Source: an uncultured Clostridia bacterium (GTDB lineage: Bacteria; Bacillota; Clostridia; TANB77; CAG-508). Taken from it: a stretch of DNA of 35,704 nt. The DNA lies in NCBI GenBank assembly GCA_947627415.1, contig CANQVU010000012.1, forward strand, positions 1-35,704, given 5' to 3'. The position numbers and the translations under genes were made by a program. Of the stretch, positions 18,571 through 26,800 are shown piece after piece. The notes beneath the pieces were generated by a model. That model was not told the DNA's origin. It ran no database searches and worked only from the letters and a program-made list of their open reading frames with translations. Each line of letters opens with the position of its first letter. Positions within the stretch are counted from its first letter, which is position 1.

Positions 18571-18849
18571 GACATGTCTTTACAATGTTTAAGGGACACA
18601 CCTTACAATGTTTGAGGGACAAGCCTTACAATGTTTGAGGGACAAGCCTCAGTCATAAGTATTCCTCATAGATTGAGGCATGTCCCTCGTACTAAGGGTA
18701 TTCCTCATAGATTAAGGTATGTCTTTATAAGGTTTGAGGGACACACCTTACTCATAGGTATTCCTCATAGATTAAGATATGTCTTTATAAGGTTTGAGGG
18801 ACAAGCCTTGGTCACGGGTATTTCTCATAGTTCAAGGCATGTCCCTCGT
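18571..18849. repeat. Pilus-locus hairpin repeats, cluster A
   Basis: The 337-nt gap between the 849-aa gene and the 182-aa pilin gene holds at least five left arms of the form tttgagggacaagcct and four right arms of the form cctcatagattgaggcatg followed by tccctcg. Neighbouring arms can form a long stem (gagggacatgcctc against gaggcttgtccctc). Copies differ by a few bases (gtctttat for gtccctcg), so the array is partly decayed. Unit spacing is irregular. No gene is seen here. Confidence 0.88.
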
Positions 18850-18855
18850 TTTTAT

Positions 18856-19404
18856 TTAATTTGCAGTGCTTACAGCTCCAGAATTTACTACCATACTAGA
18901 ACTACTTGCTGAAACTTGGTATGTCCCTTGCCCTGTAATTTTATAAAAGAATGATCTTAGTGTTTGAGCTATTGTTTTGTTTGTATTTTTTGCTGTTACT
19001 ATTACATTATCACCTTTTTTTAAGGTATAATTTCTTGATGTTCCATTTTCATTATACATTGAATTTAATATATCTGATGTGAATGTAGAATAACGTATAT
19101 TCTCTCCTATCATGTCACTTGTTGTTGTTGCTTGCTTTTTGCCTACATTTTCATCTAGTTTCTGTACCTCTATTTCTATATCATATGTATTTCCTGTAGC
19201 AGCTAGTTTTTGTGTATATGCTTCATAGTCACTTGGTTTTATTGCACCTACAGTTGATATTGTATCAACAAATTCTGATGTTGCTGTTTGTACCACACTT
19301 TGTGCAATATCGTCATTTCTTTCTGACACTGACATTAATGGGAATATAAACATTAATACTGCTGCTAAAAATATTGCAATAATTGTAATTAATGAATCAC
19401 TCAT
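18856..19404 (-). CDS. Pilin-like/TadE-like protein, 182 aa
   Basis: A short MSDSL head is followed by one hydrophobic helix (about residues 4-25, ending MFIFPLMSV) and a mixed extracytoplasmic domain rich in Ser/Thr. The layout is that of minor pilins or TadE/TadF-like proteins: no cleavable long leader, one anchor, small soluble domain. The C terminus (VSASSSSMVVNSGAVSTAN) is low in charge. ATG with SD aaggagg. It differs from the MENAS-type pilins upstream in the same operon and is separated from them by two hairpins; repeat cluster A follows immediately after its stop. The precise role (minor pilin or assembly protein) is undetermined. Confidence 0.7.
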   Translation of the reverse strand: MSDSLITIIAIFLAAVLMFIFPLMSVSERNDDIAQSVVQTATSEFVDTISTVGAIKPSDYEAYTQKLAATGNTYDIEIEVQKLDENVGKKQATTTSDMIGENIRYSTFTSDILNSMYNENGTSRNYTLKKGDNVIVTAKNTNKTIAQTLRSFFYKITGQGTYQVSASSSSMVVNSGAVSTAN

Positions 19405-19436
19405 TTAAAATCCTCCTTAATAGATTTGTATCTATA

Positions 19437-19530
19437 AATAATTAATAGTGAATAATGAATGCTTTTTATTCATCATTCATTATTAATTATTATTGTATGG
19501 GCAATGATAAATTCTTGTCCATACAATAAT
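19437..19530 (-). promoter_or_regulatory. Two tandem hairpins between pilin genes
   Basis: At 19489-19530 attattgtatgg pairs perfectly with ccatacaataat and the stem extends inwards by about four more pairs. At 19437-19491 aataattaata and atgaatg pair with cattcattattaattatt, with one bulge. They lie between the 176-aa and 182-aa pilin genes and lack strong T-runs on the minus side. They may protect or limit transcripts. Confidence 0.6.
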
Positions 19531-19537
19531 TAATAAT

Positions 19538-20068
19538 TTACTGTAATGTATATGTAATATATATCTTTTTTTCTCCAGATGATTTTACTATCTGTGTTCC
19601 ATCTTCACCTGTTTCATATATACCATCAATTGGTACTTCAACAAATTCTTCTGAAAATACACTGTTATCACTTATATTTTTTAATAATATATTTTCAATA
19701 AAATCTGCTAATATTGATTTTGCAGCTTCTTCTGTAGCAGGTTCTTGATCTAATCCAAGTTTATTTAATTGAGATTTAGATAGATTTGAATTAAATGTAT
19801 ATGTTTTTTCATCACTTCCTAAGTTTACTGTTACAGATATTGATTCATTATAATATCTATACAATGTTGAAATAACATCAGATACTGAAACTACTCTATT
19901 CTTCTTTTTTGAATCTGAATAACCATAAAAGTTTGTTTCATCAGTATGGTATAACACAACATCTGCTGTAGATTTTGCTTGTGAAATAATTGAAAAAGTA
20001 ATTGTGATTGCAAGTACAAATACAAATATTGCAAATGCAATTTTTAAAGCGTCTGCTGCATTTTCCAT
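19538..20068 (-). CDS. Pilin-like protein with MENA-type N terminus, 176 aa
   Basis: The N terminus MENAADALKIAFAIFVFVLAI is a leaderless pilin-like helix (about residues 6-30) related to the MENASKAL proteins encoded beside it, but lacking their Gly pair. The remainder (about 145 residues) is a soluble domain with a VVSVSDVISTLYRYYNES helix and a beta-rich end (EKKIYITYTL). ATG with SD aaggag. It is the largest-but-one member of this pilin set and probably a minor pilin of the Tad-like apparatus. No metal-binding or catalytic residues are evident. Confidence 0.75.
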   Translation of the reverse strand: MENAADALKIAFAIFVFVLAITITFSIISQAKSTADVVLYHTDETNFYGYSDSKKKNRVVSVSDVISTLYRYYNESISVTVNLGSDEKTYTFNSNLSKSQLNKLGLDQEPATEEAAKSILADFIENILLKNISDNSVFSEEFVEVPIDGIYETGEDGTQIVKSSGEKKIYITYTLQ

Positions 20069-20081
20069 ATAGAATTCTCCT

Positions 20082-20459
20082 TTATTGTGTTATTTGAGCT
20101 TCAAATACAGTGATTTGAGTTACATATCCATTATCACGTGCAGTAACATCTACCTTGTAATAATTGCTTGGTATTATTGGACTTATATCACAAATTACCT
20201 CAATATTAGTATTATTATTTGCTGATTTATATGAGTTCACAAAATTAATTAAATCTTTAACTTTTGAACCCAAAACTCTATCTCCACAATATTTTGTAAA
20301 TTGTGAGTTAAATGTTTCTATTTCTACAGCTTTTGCAGCCTTTCCACTTTGCTCTGTAACTCCTTTAGTGGAATTTAAAACTATAAGTCCTGCACTTATT
20401 AAAAGTATTGCTATTAAAATTGCCCCTGCCATAATTAAAGCTTTTGATGCATTTTCCAT
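20082..20459 (-). CDS. Pilin-like protein with MENASKAL N terminus, 125 aa
   Basis: The first 30 residues (MENASKALIMAGAILIAILL) are nearly identical to those of the 64-aa protein upstream, then the domains differ. After the helix come GKAAKAVEIETFNSQFTKYC and a small alpha/beta domain ending ITVFEAQITQ. The block FNSQFTKY recurs as FNTNFTKF in the 131-aa and FNAQYEAY in the 207-aa pilins, showing common descent. Two cysteines (about residues 58 and 90) could form a disulfide outside the cell. ATG with a weak SD (aggagt). Probable minor pilin. Confidence 0.78.
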   Translation of the reverse strand: MENASKALIMAGAILIAILLISAGLIVLNSTKGVTEQSGKAAKAVEIETFNSQFTKYCGDRVLGSKVKDLINFVNSYKSANNNTNIEVICDISPIIPSNYYKVDVTARDNGYVTQITVFEAQITQ

Positions 20460-20476
20460 ATACTAAATTACTCCTT

Positions 20477-20671
20477 TTATTCAGTTATATTTAATGCGTT
20501 TCTTATGCTATTTACACCAGCTTGTGCTCCTGATTCCATTGCATTTGCTGTGCTTGTTGCTTGATCTGTTGTTCCTTTTGATGAATTAAACATTATAATT
20601 CCTAAACTAATTAATAATATAGATATTAATATAGCTCCTGCTATAATTAAAGCTTTTGATGCATTCTCCAT
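20477..20671 (-). CDS. Short Flp-type pilin, 64 aa, probable major pilin
   Basis: At 64 aa this is the size of Flp major pilins of Tad systems. MENASKALIIAGAILISILL forms one long helix up to about residue 28, followed by a small polar tail (GTTDQATSTANAMESGAQAG) ending NSIRNALNITE. Unlike classical Flp, it has no positively charged leader or G/ATAIEY-like cleavage site before the helix. The SD (aaaggagg) is one of the best in the locus, in line with high expression. A canonical sigma-A promoter lies two genes' distance upstream at 21192-21220. Calling it the major pilin is inference from size, SD and position. Confidence 0.78.
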   Translation of the reverse strand: MENASKALIIAGAILISILLISLGIIMFNSSKGTTDQATSTANAMESGAQAGVNSIRNALNITE

Positions 20672-20741
20672 AATAATTTCCTCCTTTGAATTTTAATTTA
20701 TATTATCTTTAGAATTTTAATTCTAAAATATTAATAACTTA

Positions 20742-21173
20742 TTATTGTAATTCTTCAAAAACTAGTTTTGATATTTTGCCTGTTTTTTCATGATACTCTA
20801 TGCTTGTACATTTAAACTTTATTAAGTTAAAGTTTTGCACAAATTTTGCAATATTGTTGTTGTATATTTCTTCCATTGGATATGTTTTTTTTACTGTTGT
20901 CATATTTAAATCTATTCTTATACTGTTTTCTGCATTGTCTATATAATATCCTTTATCATCCTTTTGTATATTATTTTTTTCGTTTTTATCTATTACTTTA
21001 CCAATTAAACTCGCAAGATTTGTACCTAATATTTCTTTATTTAAATATCCTTCATATTGTTCATTTTCTTTTTTAATTTCAGCTTTTTCAGCTTGTAGAT
21101 TTATTAAAATTGTACAAGTAATGCATATTATAATAAAGAATATTGCAAGTGTAACTAAAAGTGATTGCTTCAT
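20742..21173 (-). CDS. Membrane-anchored pilus-locus protein, 143 aa
   Basis: The N terminus MKQSLLVTLAIFFIIICITC is a short basic head and one helix, followed by a coiled-coil-like charged segment (AEKAEIKKENEQYEGYLNKE) and a small soluble domain. This differs from the MENAS proteins: it has a normal lysine head and looks like a minor pseudopilin or TadE-like anchor. The C terminus (CTSIEYHEKTGKISKLVFEE) matches the general pattern of the ends of the 131-aa (IYYSNGRVNKIIF) and 207-aa (IYNSVTGRIESMTFEQ) pilins, so it belongs to the same fold group. ATG with SD aaggag, only 18 nt from a -10 box. Confidence 0.72.
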   Translation of the reverse strand: MKQSLLVTLAIFFIIICITCTILINLQAEKAEIKKENEQYEGYLNKEILGTNLASLIGKVIDKNEKNNIQKDDKGYYIDNAENSIRIDLNMTTVKKTYPMEEIYNNNIAKFVQNFNLIKFKCTSIEYHEKTGKISKLVFEELQ

Positions 21174-21191
21174 TATATAGCTCCTTTCTTT

Positions 21192-21220
21192 ATTATACTG
21201 TTTTTTCCTACATTTTGCAA
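21192..21220 (-). promoter_or_regulatory. Internal sigma-A-type promoter in the pilin operon
   Basis: On the minus strand TTGCAA (21215-21220), a 17-bp spacer and TATAAT (21192-21197) stand just before the 143-aa gene. The predicted start near 21185 leaves a leader of about 11 nt that still contains the SD. It would allow the short pilin and downstream pilins to be made independently of the secretion machinery genes. Confidence 0.6.
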
Positions 21221-21300
21221 CATTTTTTGTTGTTTTTTTAATGGAAATTAGTTACAATTTAATATATATATTATATTTGTATTTTATTTGAATTATTTTA

Positions 21301-21696
21301 CTATCGGAAAATTATCTTATTTACTCTACCATTAGAATAATATATACCGTCACATTTAAATCTTTTATTTGAATTGCTTTTTACAAATTCAATTAATCCA
21401 TCATTGCTTGTGTCTGACATTCCTGATGCATTAACGGTTATATTTATTTGATTATTTTCATAATAATCTTTTGCAAAATTTACAATTGTTACTATTTCTT
21501 GTGCTGTTATATCAGTTCTTCCTTCAAATTTTGTAAAATTGGTATTAAATTTTATTTTTTCATTACTTTCTGTAATTGTTTCATATCTAGTTCCTACATT
21601 GCTATATGTAGTGAACATATATACTGCTATAGATATTATAATTATTGCAATTAATACTCCTCCTGCCATTAATAATGCTCTTGATGCGTTTTCCAT
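21301..21696 (-). CDS. Pilin-like protein with MENAS N terminus, 131 aa
   Basis: MENASRALLMAGGVLIAIII opens a helix to about residue 30. The soluble domain starts with FNTNFTKFEGRTDITAQEIV and ends with FKCDGIYYSNGRVNKIIF, a pattern shared with the 207-aa pilin immediately upstream, so these two look like tandem duplicates with diverged middles. ATG with SD aaggagaag. Its stop lies 12 nt or less from that gene's neighbour in the direction of transcription start, in one operon. Probable minor pilin of the Tad-like system. Confidence 0.77.
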   Translation of the reverse strand: MENASRALLMAGGVLIAIIIISIAVYMFTTYSNVGTRYETITESNEKIKFNTNFTKFEGRTDITAQEIVTIVNFAKDYYENNQINITVNASGMSDTSNDGLIEFVKSNSNKRFKCDGIYYSNGRVNKIIFR

Positions 21697-21708
21697 AGTT
21701 ACTTCTCC

Positions 21709-22332
21709 TTAAATTTGTTCAAATGTCATTGATTCAATTCTACCTGTTACTGAATTATAAATTACTCCATTTTGATTACACCTAAATATTGCAGTTTTAA
21801 AGTTGTTTATTGCACTATATACGTACGTAATTGTTTCCGAATCATTGGATGGGGTAGTGTTTTTTTCATCTTGATTTAGAAAATTTATTATGTCCTGATT
21901 CATTTTTGTTGAATTTTTTCTTTCAAATAATTGATATGTCCCTTTTTTTAAAGTTCCTTCTTGTACTGTAGTTATATCACCATATTCAATTTCTCCATTT
22001 GCTTTTCGTTTTACGGTCTGAGTAGTTCTATCGAAATCTTGGTTTAATACTAGTATTATATTTATTTTATAGTTTTCTTCAGATGTACCTAGCCTTGTGT
22101 TATAATCTTTTGCTTTGTTTATAACAGTTATTACGTCTGTTCCATACATTCTAGACTTAATATATGCTTCATATTGAGCATTAAATTCTGCTGTTTGCTC
22201 TGCTAATACTTTTTCATCTTGTGATTTAGCAAGCCTACTAGTGGTTGTTCCCATGTATACTATTATTGATAATATTATTATTGCAATTAGTATTCCTCCT
22301 GCCATTAATAATGCTTTTGATGCATTCTCCAT
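21709..22332 (-). CDS. Pilin-like protein with MENASKAL N terminus, 207 aa
   Basis: The start ATG at 22330-22332 (SD aaaggag) gives MENASKALLMAGGILIAIII; the longer open frame adds 32 residues translated from repeat cluster B and is rejected. After the helix come FNAQYEAYIKSRMYGTDVI, a helical part, and an insertion with polar loops (residues about 95-165). The ending FRCNQNGVIYNSVTGRIES parallels the 131-aa pilin. It is the largest MENAS-type member and the first pilin after the TadB/TadC gene. The insert might decorate the fibre or form its tip; this is inference. Confidence 0.77.
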   Translation of the reverse strand: MENASKALLMAGGILIAIIILSIIVYMGTTTSRLAKSQDEKVLAEQTAEFNAQYEAYIKSRMYGTDVITVINKAKDYNTRLGTSEENYKINIILVLNQDFDRTTQTVKRKANGEIEYGDITTVQEGTLKKGTYQLFERKNSTKMNQDIINFLNQDEKNTTPSNDSETITYVYSAINNFKTAIFRCNQNGVIYNSVTGRIESMTFEQI

Positions 22333-22387
22333 TACTTTTCTCCTTTGTTTTATATTTAAAATGTTCGATAAATAATTTCTTATATGT

Positions 22388-22506
22388 GGGGCAGTCCCTA
22401 TATACAAGGTTTGAGGGACAAGCCTCATTCATAGGCATTTCTCATAGATTGAGGCATTTCCCTCGTTTTAAAGTATTCCTCATAGTTCAAGAAATGTTCC
22501 TCATTT
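22388..22506. repeat. Pilus-locus hairpin repeats, cluster B
   Basis: The gap between the TadB/TadC-type gene and the 207-aa pilin gene contains ggtttgagggacaagcctca, then cctcatagattgaggcatt with tccctcg, and a decayed unit ending aagaaatgttcctcat. It begins with gggcagtccct, a motif also present at 33770-33781. Arms of opposite sense can form stems of about 14 bp. Confidence 0.85.
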
Positions 22507-22508
22507 TA

Positions 22509-24584
22509 TTACATCATTGTTGAAATATTACTAAATGCATTTGTCATACTCATTAATCCTATTACTACTAAAGGTATAATTAAATACCCAACAAATAATC
22601 CTACCATTGGTGTAAATCCAATTACTTTTCCTATTAATCCTTTTCTTTTAATTACTCTTTCATTTGATTCTTTTCTCTTTTCTTGATAATATTCTCTTTC
22701 ATTATCTAGTTCATCAAATGCCTCATTGATTGGTATTTTTTCTACTGCTGATTGAAGTCCTTCTACTATACGTATCATTTGTTCAAAATTTATATCATTC
22801 TTTAATTCTTCTAAAGCTTCCCATGCTCCTGCTTCATAGTTGTTAACACATCTTGTTATTGGTTCTCTGAATATATTAGAATATCTTTCTAGCCATTCTA
22901 ATATCATTTCAACATTTACTCTTTCAATTTTCATGAGCATTAATATAATTGTTTGAAATTGCATTACTTCATTTTCTATTTCTAATCTTCTCATCATTTT
23001 TTGGAAGACCAAAATCCATTTTGGTGCACAATATCCTACAAGTGCAAAAACAAATGCAAGTAGCCATTCAAACCATTTTAAATATTCTTTATTTACAACT
23101 TTTAATTTGCTATCTATTCTTTTAGCAGCTTGATCTATTTCTTGGTCTGTTGCATCTTCATAATACTGAGAATATCTTACTTCTAATTTTATTTGTTCTA
23201 ATGTTAGTTTTTGTCCTTTTAGTCTATCTAAAAAGTAATTATCCTGATTAGTAAGATTCATAGCAGCAGCTTCTTCCTTTTCAGACATTTGTCCCATAAC
23301 ATTATACTCAGATGTTGGGTTTTCGTATATGTAGTCTATAGCTACGTTATGTATTTGATTAAACAATAGTAGTGATGCCAAAAATACTGCTATACATATT
23401 ACAATTCTATTTACATACAATGCTTCCATCTTTTGTTTAGATGCCGCATCTTTTAATAAATTAACATCTTTTTTATATTCTTTAGTTCTTTCTTTAGGTA
23501 TAAATAAATCTACTACTTTTTTAACAATTGGATTTTTATATAATTTCATTTGCCATGTATTATTTGGATCCACATAATTGTTATTAGTAGATCCATTATC
23601 TTTAAGTTTTCTAATTAGTATGTAACATATAAATGTTGCTATTATTAATAATAACTGTATTACAAATCCTAATTTTCCATTATAAAAGCTAGATGTAAAT
23701 GAAAAATTAGATACCGCCCAATCTTTTAATGGTTGTATACACAATACTGGTACTAACGCAATTACTGATAAACTCTGAAAAACATAGTCTAATTTTTCTC
23801 TTTTTAATATTTCTAATTGCATCTCTTCTGTAATATTATTTAAATTTTTTAAATATAAAGATGCACCATTACTATCTGTTCTGTCACCAAATTCTCTTGT
23901 TAAAAATGATACTCCTGCAAATTCTTTTAAATAGCTATTTGGTGCTACATCATAATATTTTTCTAACTCTGTTTCTGGATCATCTGATGTAAGTATTTCG
24001 TATATTTTCTCTCCTTGTCTTGATATTTCTAATTGGTCCTTTTGTGATACTTCATATATAGCTTCTTCTACCATGTTATATTCATGATAAGCATGCCTAA
24101 TTTCTGCAAAAAATCCTATTTGCTGTTTTAACAATTTTGTATCTAGTTTGTCTACCATTCCACCCATTATAGTCTCAATTAAAAATACTTCAAAAAGTAA
24201 TAGTATTCCTAATAATAGTTTGTCGTGATATGTTAAAACTATTATGAATATTGTAAGTGGTACAATAATTAATATTGCATTTAATACTATTTTTGCAGTT
24301 TGTCTCCTAGTTAAGTATTCATCATCAACATTTATTATTTCCAGTTTTCTTCTAAGCTTTCTTACATATCTGTTTAGAAATGGTATTCTTATAAAATAAA
24401 TATATAGTTTTTGATATAAGATGTCTGAAGTAAATTTCTTTTCTCTTGTTCCTTCTCTTAATTGTTTTATCTTTTTTATATCACCCTTATTTAACATTTT
24501 TTGCATGATGAAATAGGCTATTATTATAAATACAAATAGCCCACCACTTATTCCCATTATATAAAATAACATTTGGTTTGACAT
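22509..24584 (-). CDS. Fused TadB/TadC-type pilus assembly membrane protein (T2SF domain)
   Basis: This 691-aa inner-membrane protein matches the platform (GspF/TadB/TadC) role of Tad systems, in which the ATPase drives pilin extraction. TadB and TadC are usually separate, each about 300 aa; here both halves are in one chain. Helices are predicted near residues 6-28, 97-140, 270-290, 305-325, 388-408, 508-530 and 660-685. The C-terminal T2SF-like domain (from about 545) has IENEVMQFQTIILMLMKIER and ends with VIGFTPMVGLFVGYLII. The ATG has SD gaggtg. It follows cpaF with a repeat-filled gap (cluster C) and precedes the pilins with another (cluster B). Identity rests on topology, C-terminal domain and context. 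Confidence 0.82.
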   Translation of the reverse strand: MSNQMLFYIMGISGGLFVFIIIAYFIMQKMLNKGDIKKIKQLREGTREKKFTSDILYQKLYIYFIRIPFLNRYVRKLRRKLEIINVDDEYLTRRQTAKIVLNAILIIVPLTIFIIVLTYHDKLLLGILLLFEVFLIETIMGGMVDKLDTKLLKQQIGFFAEIRHAYHEYNMVEEAIYEVSQKDQLEISRQGEKIYEILTSDDPETELEKYYDVAPNSYLKEFAGVSFLTREFGDRTDSNGASLYLKNLNNITEEMQLEILKREKLDYVFQSLSVIALVPVLCIQPLKDWAVSNFSFTSSFYNGKLGFVIQLLLIIATFICYILIRKLKDNGSTNNNYVDPNNTWQMKLYKNPIVKKVVDLFIPKERTKEYKKDVNLLKDAASKQKMEALYVNRIVICIAVFLASLLLFNQIHNVAIDYIYENPTSEYNVMGQMSEKEEAAAMNLTNQDNYFLDRLKGQKLTLEQIKLEVRYSQYYEDATDQEIDQAAKRIDSKLKVVNKEYLKWFEWLLAFVFALVGYCAPKWILVFQKMMRRLEIENEVMQFQTIILMLMKIERVNVEMILEWLERYSNIFREPITRCVNNYEAGAWEALEELKNDINFEQMIRIVEGLQSAVEKIPINEAFDELDNEREYYQEKRKESNERVIKRKGLIGKVIGFTPMVGLFVGYLIIPLVVIGLMSMTNAFSNISTMM

Positions 24585-24607
24585 GGCAATATTTCACCTC
24601 TTTTATT

Positions 24608-24835
24608 CGGTTTGAGGGACAAGCCTCGTTGTTCGGATGAGGGACAAGCCTCAGTACACAAGTATTCCTCATAGATTGAGGCATTTCCCTCGTTTTAAAG
24701 TATTCCTCATAGATTGAGGCATTTCCCTCGCTTTAAAGCATTCCTCATAGTTCGAGGAATGTCCCTTTACAAGGTTTGAGGGACAAACCTCGGCATACGA
24801 TGCATTCCTCATAGTTCGAGGAATGTCCCTCATTT
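24608..24835. repeat. Pilus-locus hairpin repeats, cluster C
   Basis: Between cpaF and the TadB/TadC gene, three ttgagggacaa-type left arms and four right arms (cctcatagattgaggcatt with tccctcg, or cctcatagttcgaggaatgt with ccctc) occur in 228 nt. Two right-arm units with gttttaaagtattcctcata spacers are direct repeats of each other. The array runs into the TGA stop of cpaF. Confidence 0.88.
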
Positions 24836-26782
24836 TTTAGATGGTCTTCCTCTTCTTCTTGGAGCACTTACAGTTGCTGATACAGGAACTGCTTTAGGTG
24901 CTGATCCCCAATTTTTTTCTATAAATCTGTCAAATTCTTCTATATCTACTTCGTCCATGTTATTACGCATTTCATTTAAGTTGTAGTCAGATATTTTGTT
25001 TGTTATAACATATTCATCATTTCTGTATTCTAATATATTTACATATTTATATAATTCTCTGTTTGTAGTTTTAGAAAAGAAATTTGTTGCATTGTCCATA
25101 AATTTATTCATTTTTCCTTCTAATGTTTTTTCTTTTCTATGATCATATGTATACTCATTTTTGTCTTCTACTGGTATACATTCAGTTACTCTTTCAATAT
25201 AACGTCTACCTCTAAAATCTTTTACTAAATGCACATCAAAATTCAATACTTGTACAACTTGTTCTTCTGCTGTTTTTTCGTCAGTAAATACACCGAGTTC
25301 TTAGCATTGAGTTTCTAAGTGCTGTTACTAAGTTTGGAAATGTTTTAGCATGGTGAGTGAATAATGTAAATTTACTAGCTACTTGTGCTGCTTGTATCAT
25401 CCAAGATGCAACAGGGTCTGTTGCAACCTCACCAATGATATTAACACTACCATCAGTTTTCTTTTGAACATCTAATCCATCTTGTCCTGAAATTGTTTCT
25501 GTTTCTCTAAATGTTAATATGTTTCTTGTTGGATATATTTTTCTTAAGTGCAACTCGAATGCTGTTTCTTGAACCCTTATGTTCATTGTTTCATATATAT
25601 TTTCTATCATTCCCATAAGCATTGTTGTTTTTCCGGCAACCTTGCTCACCAGTTAATGATACAATTCTTGCACCTTTTACTAAAAATTTTAATAGGTCTA
25701 TTGCATTTTCTTTTCCTGGTGCTGTTATTAGTTGCTCTAGAGTTGCTCTTTTTACGTCAAATTTTCTTACAAAGAATGCCCATGTCTCTGAAAAGCTTGG
25801 TCTTACAACAACTACACGAGATCCATCTTTCATTTCATTAATTTTAAATCCATTAGTATCAGATAATTGTCCTGGATTATTATATTTATATATATTTTGA
25901 CATACTCTCTTAAGTTCACTCTCTTTTCCAAATGAAAGAAAAGCTAAACGAATTGATTTGCCTTGAAAGAATATCCAAATACTATCACATGCTCTTGGAA
26001 CTTTATGTTCTGCAATTTGGTCTAAATAATCTCCATCCGTCTGTGCAACTTGACTTAAAAAGCTTTCAGGAAGTCCAGATACTCCGTCCAGATACTCCAT
26101 CTATATTCATATCTCTTATTTCATCTATGCTACTATATCCTTTATAATGTTGATATATTCTTTGAACTAAAACATTTAATTTGTCTTGAAAATTTAAAAC
26201 TAATCCTTCCTGTTCAAAAATATCATCTATTTCTTCTTTAGTTATTACATAACATGGTTTTGCTTCTCCTGCTATATATTTTAATGTTGCTAAATTATAT
26301 TTTTTTATAATTTGAGTTAATGCTTCGTATCCAAAGTCTTTTTTGTACATGTATAGCAAAATATCAAATTTGTCTTGTGATGTAAGTAATGATGGAATAT
26401 CAAAAGGTATTGATTTAGATATATTAACTTCTGTAACTCCATATTCTTTAGATAATAAATCATAAATTAATTCTTTAACATATTTTTTATCATTTACATC
26501 TCCATATGTACAACCTTTTAATGCTCTTTTTAATTCGTATTTTTTTGCCTTTCTTCTTTTTAATTCTTCTTCTGAAAGTCCTATGTCATAAAGATTTATT
26601 TTAGTAATTTCATCTAATCTTTTTTTTACGAATTCAGTCATTTTTTCTATTGTATATGTTTTATCATCTACATCTACTTCTTGTTCTTGGACTGCATTTT
26701 TGTTTTTTTCTATAAAATATTTAATTAATATCCCAGCTAATATTAGCACAACAAATGTTAATAGAATATTTGTAACATTCAT
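24830..26782 (-). CDS. cpaF: CpaF/TadA-type secretion ATPase, read through three CGG +1 shifts
   Basis: This is the motor of the Tad-like pilus, a type II/IV secretion ATPase. The N terminus is a membrane helix (about residues 5-23), unusual for cytosolic TadA/CpaF. A helical N-terminal domain follows, then the ATPase core: Walker A GEQGCGKT (Gly383-Lys384-Thr385) and VNIIGEVATDP in place of the Walker B region, with FTHHAKTFPNLVTALRN as the His box. The coding region is broken into four frames at CGG codons 233, 383 and 496. Skipping three Cs returns to the original frame and gives 649 aa ending GRPSKK. Read conventionally the product stops 5 codons after the first CGG, before any ATP-binding motif. 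The gene lies between tadZ-like and TadB/TadC genes. ATG SD is weak (gaggtg). Confidence 0.9.
25292..25295 (-). other. Third CGG +1 frameshift site in cpaF (C-GGT)
   Basis: Context aga-act-C-ggt-gta-ttt at residue 496. The corrected product reads SMLRTGVFTDEKTAEEQVV, continuing into VLNFDVHLVKD. The zero frame stops after three more codons. It is the only site followed by T. Confidence 0.9.
25632..25635 (-). other. Second CGG +1 frameshift site in cpaF, inside Walker A (C-GGA)
   Basis: Context caa-ggt-tgc-C-gga-aaa-aca-aca. Skipping C yields GEQGCGKTT, the P-loop with its invariant Gly-Lys-Thr; the zero frame gives GCRKNNN. The position of the shift is fixed to a single codon. Confidence 0.95.
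26073..26098. repeat. 13-bp perfect tandem duplication in cpaF creating a CGG site
   Basis: On the minus strand ggagtatctggac occurs twice head to tail. Removing one copy leaves DGVSGLPESF in a single frame, so the duplication adds 13 nt. It places C before gga at the junction, creating an in-frame CGG. Confidence 0.9.
26083..26086 (-). other. First CGG +1 frameshift site in cpaF (C-GGA), at the tandem duplication
   Basis: Context tct-gga-C-gga-gta-tct-gga-ctt at codon 233. With C skipped the product reads DGVSGGVSGLPESF. A plain frameshifting 13-bp duplication explains this site equally well, so it is the weakest of the ten taken alone. Confidence 0.75.
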
Positions 26783-26800
26783 GTTTTAAGAACACCTCTC

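Noticed and set aside
22333..22428. N-terminal extension of the 207-aa pilin
   Set aside because: It translates repeat cluster B; the MENASKAL start has a good SD and matches its paralogues.
18571..24835. CRISPR array in the repeat-rich gaps
   Set aside because: Units vary in length and sequence, spacers are themselves repeats, and no cas genes are nearby.
24830..26782. cpaF and the other split genes as pseudogenes
   Set aside because: All segments keep family motifs with no internal stops in the shifted frame; the breaks share one codon.
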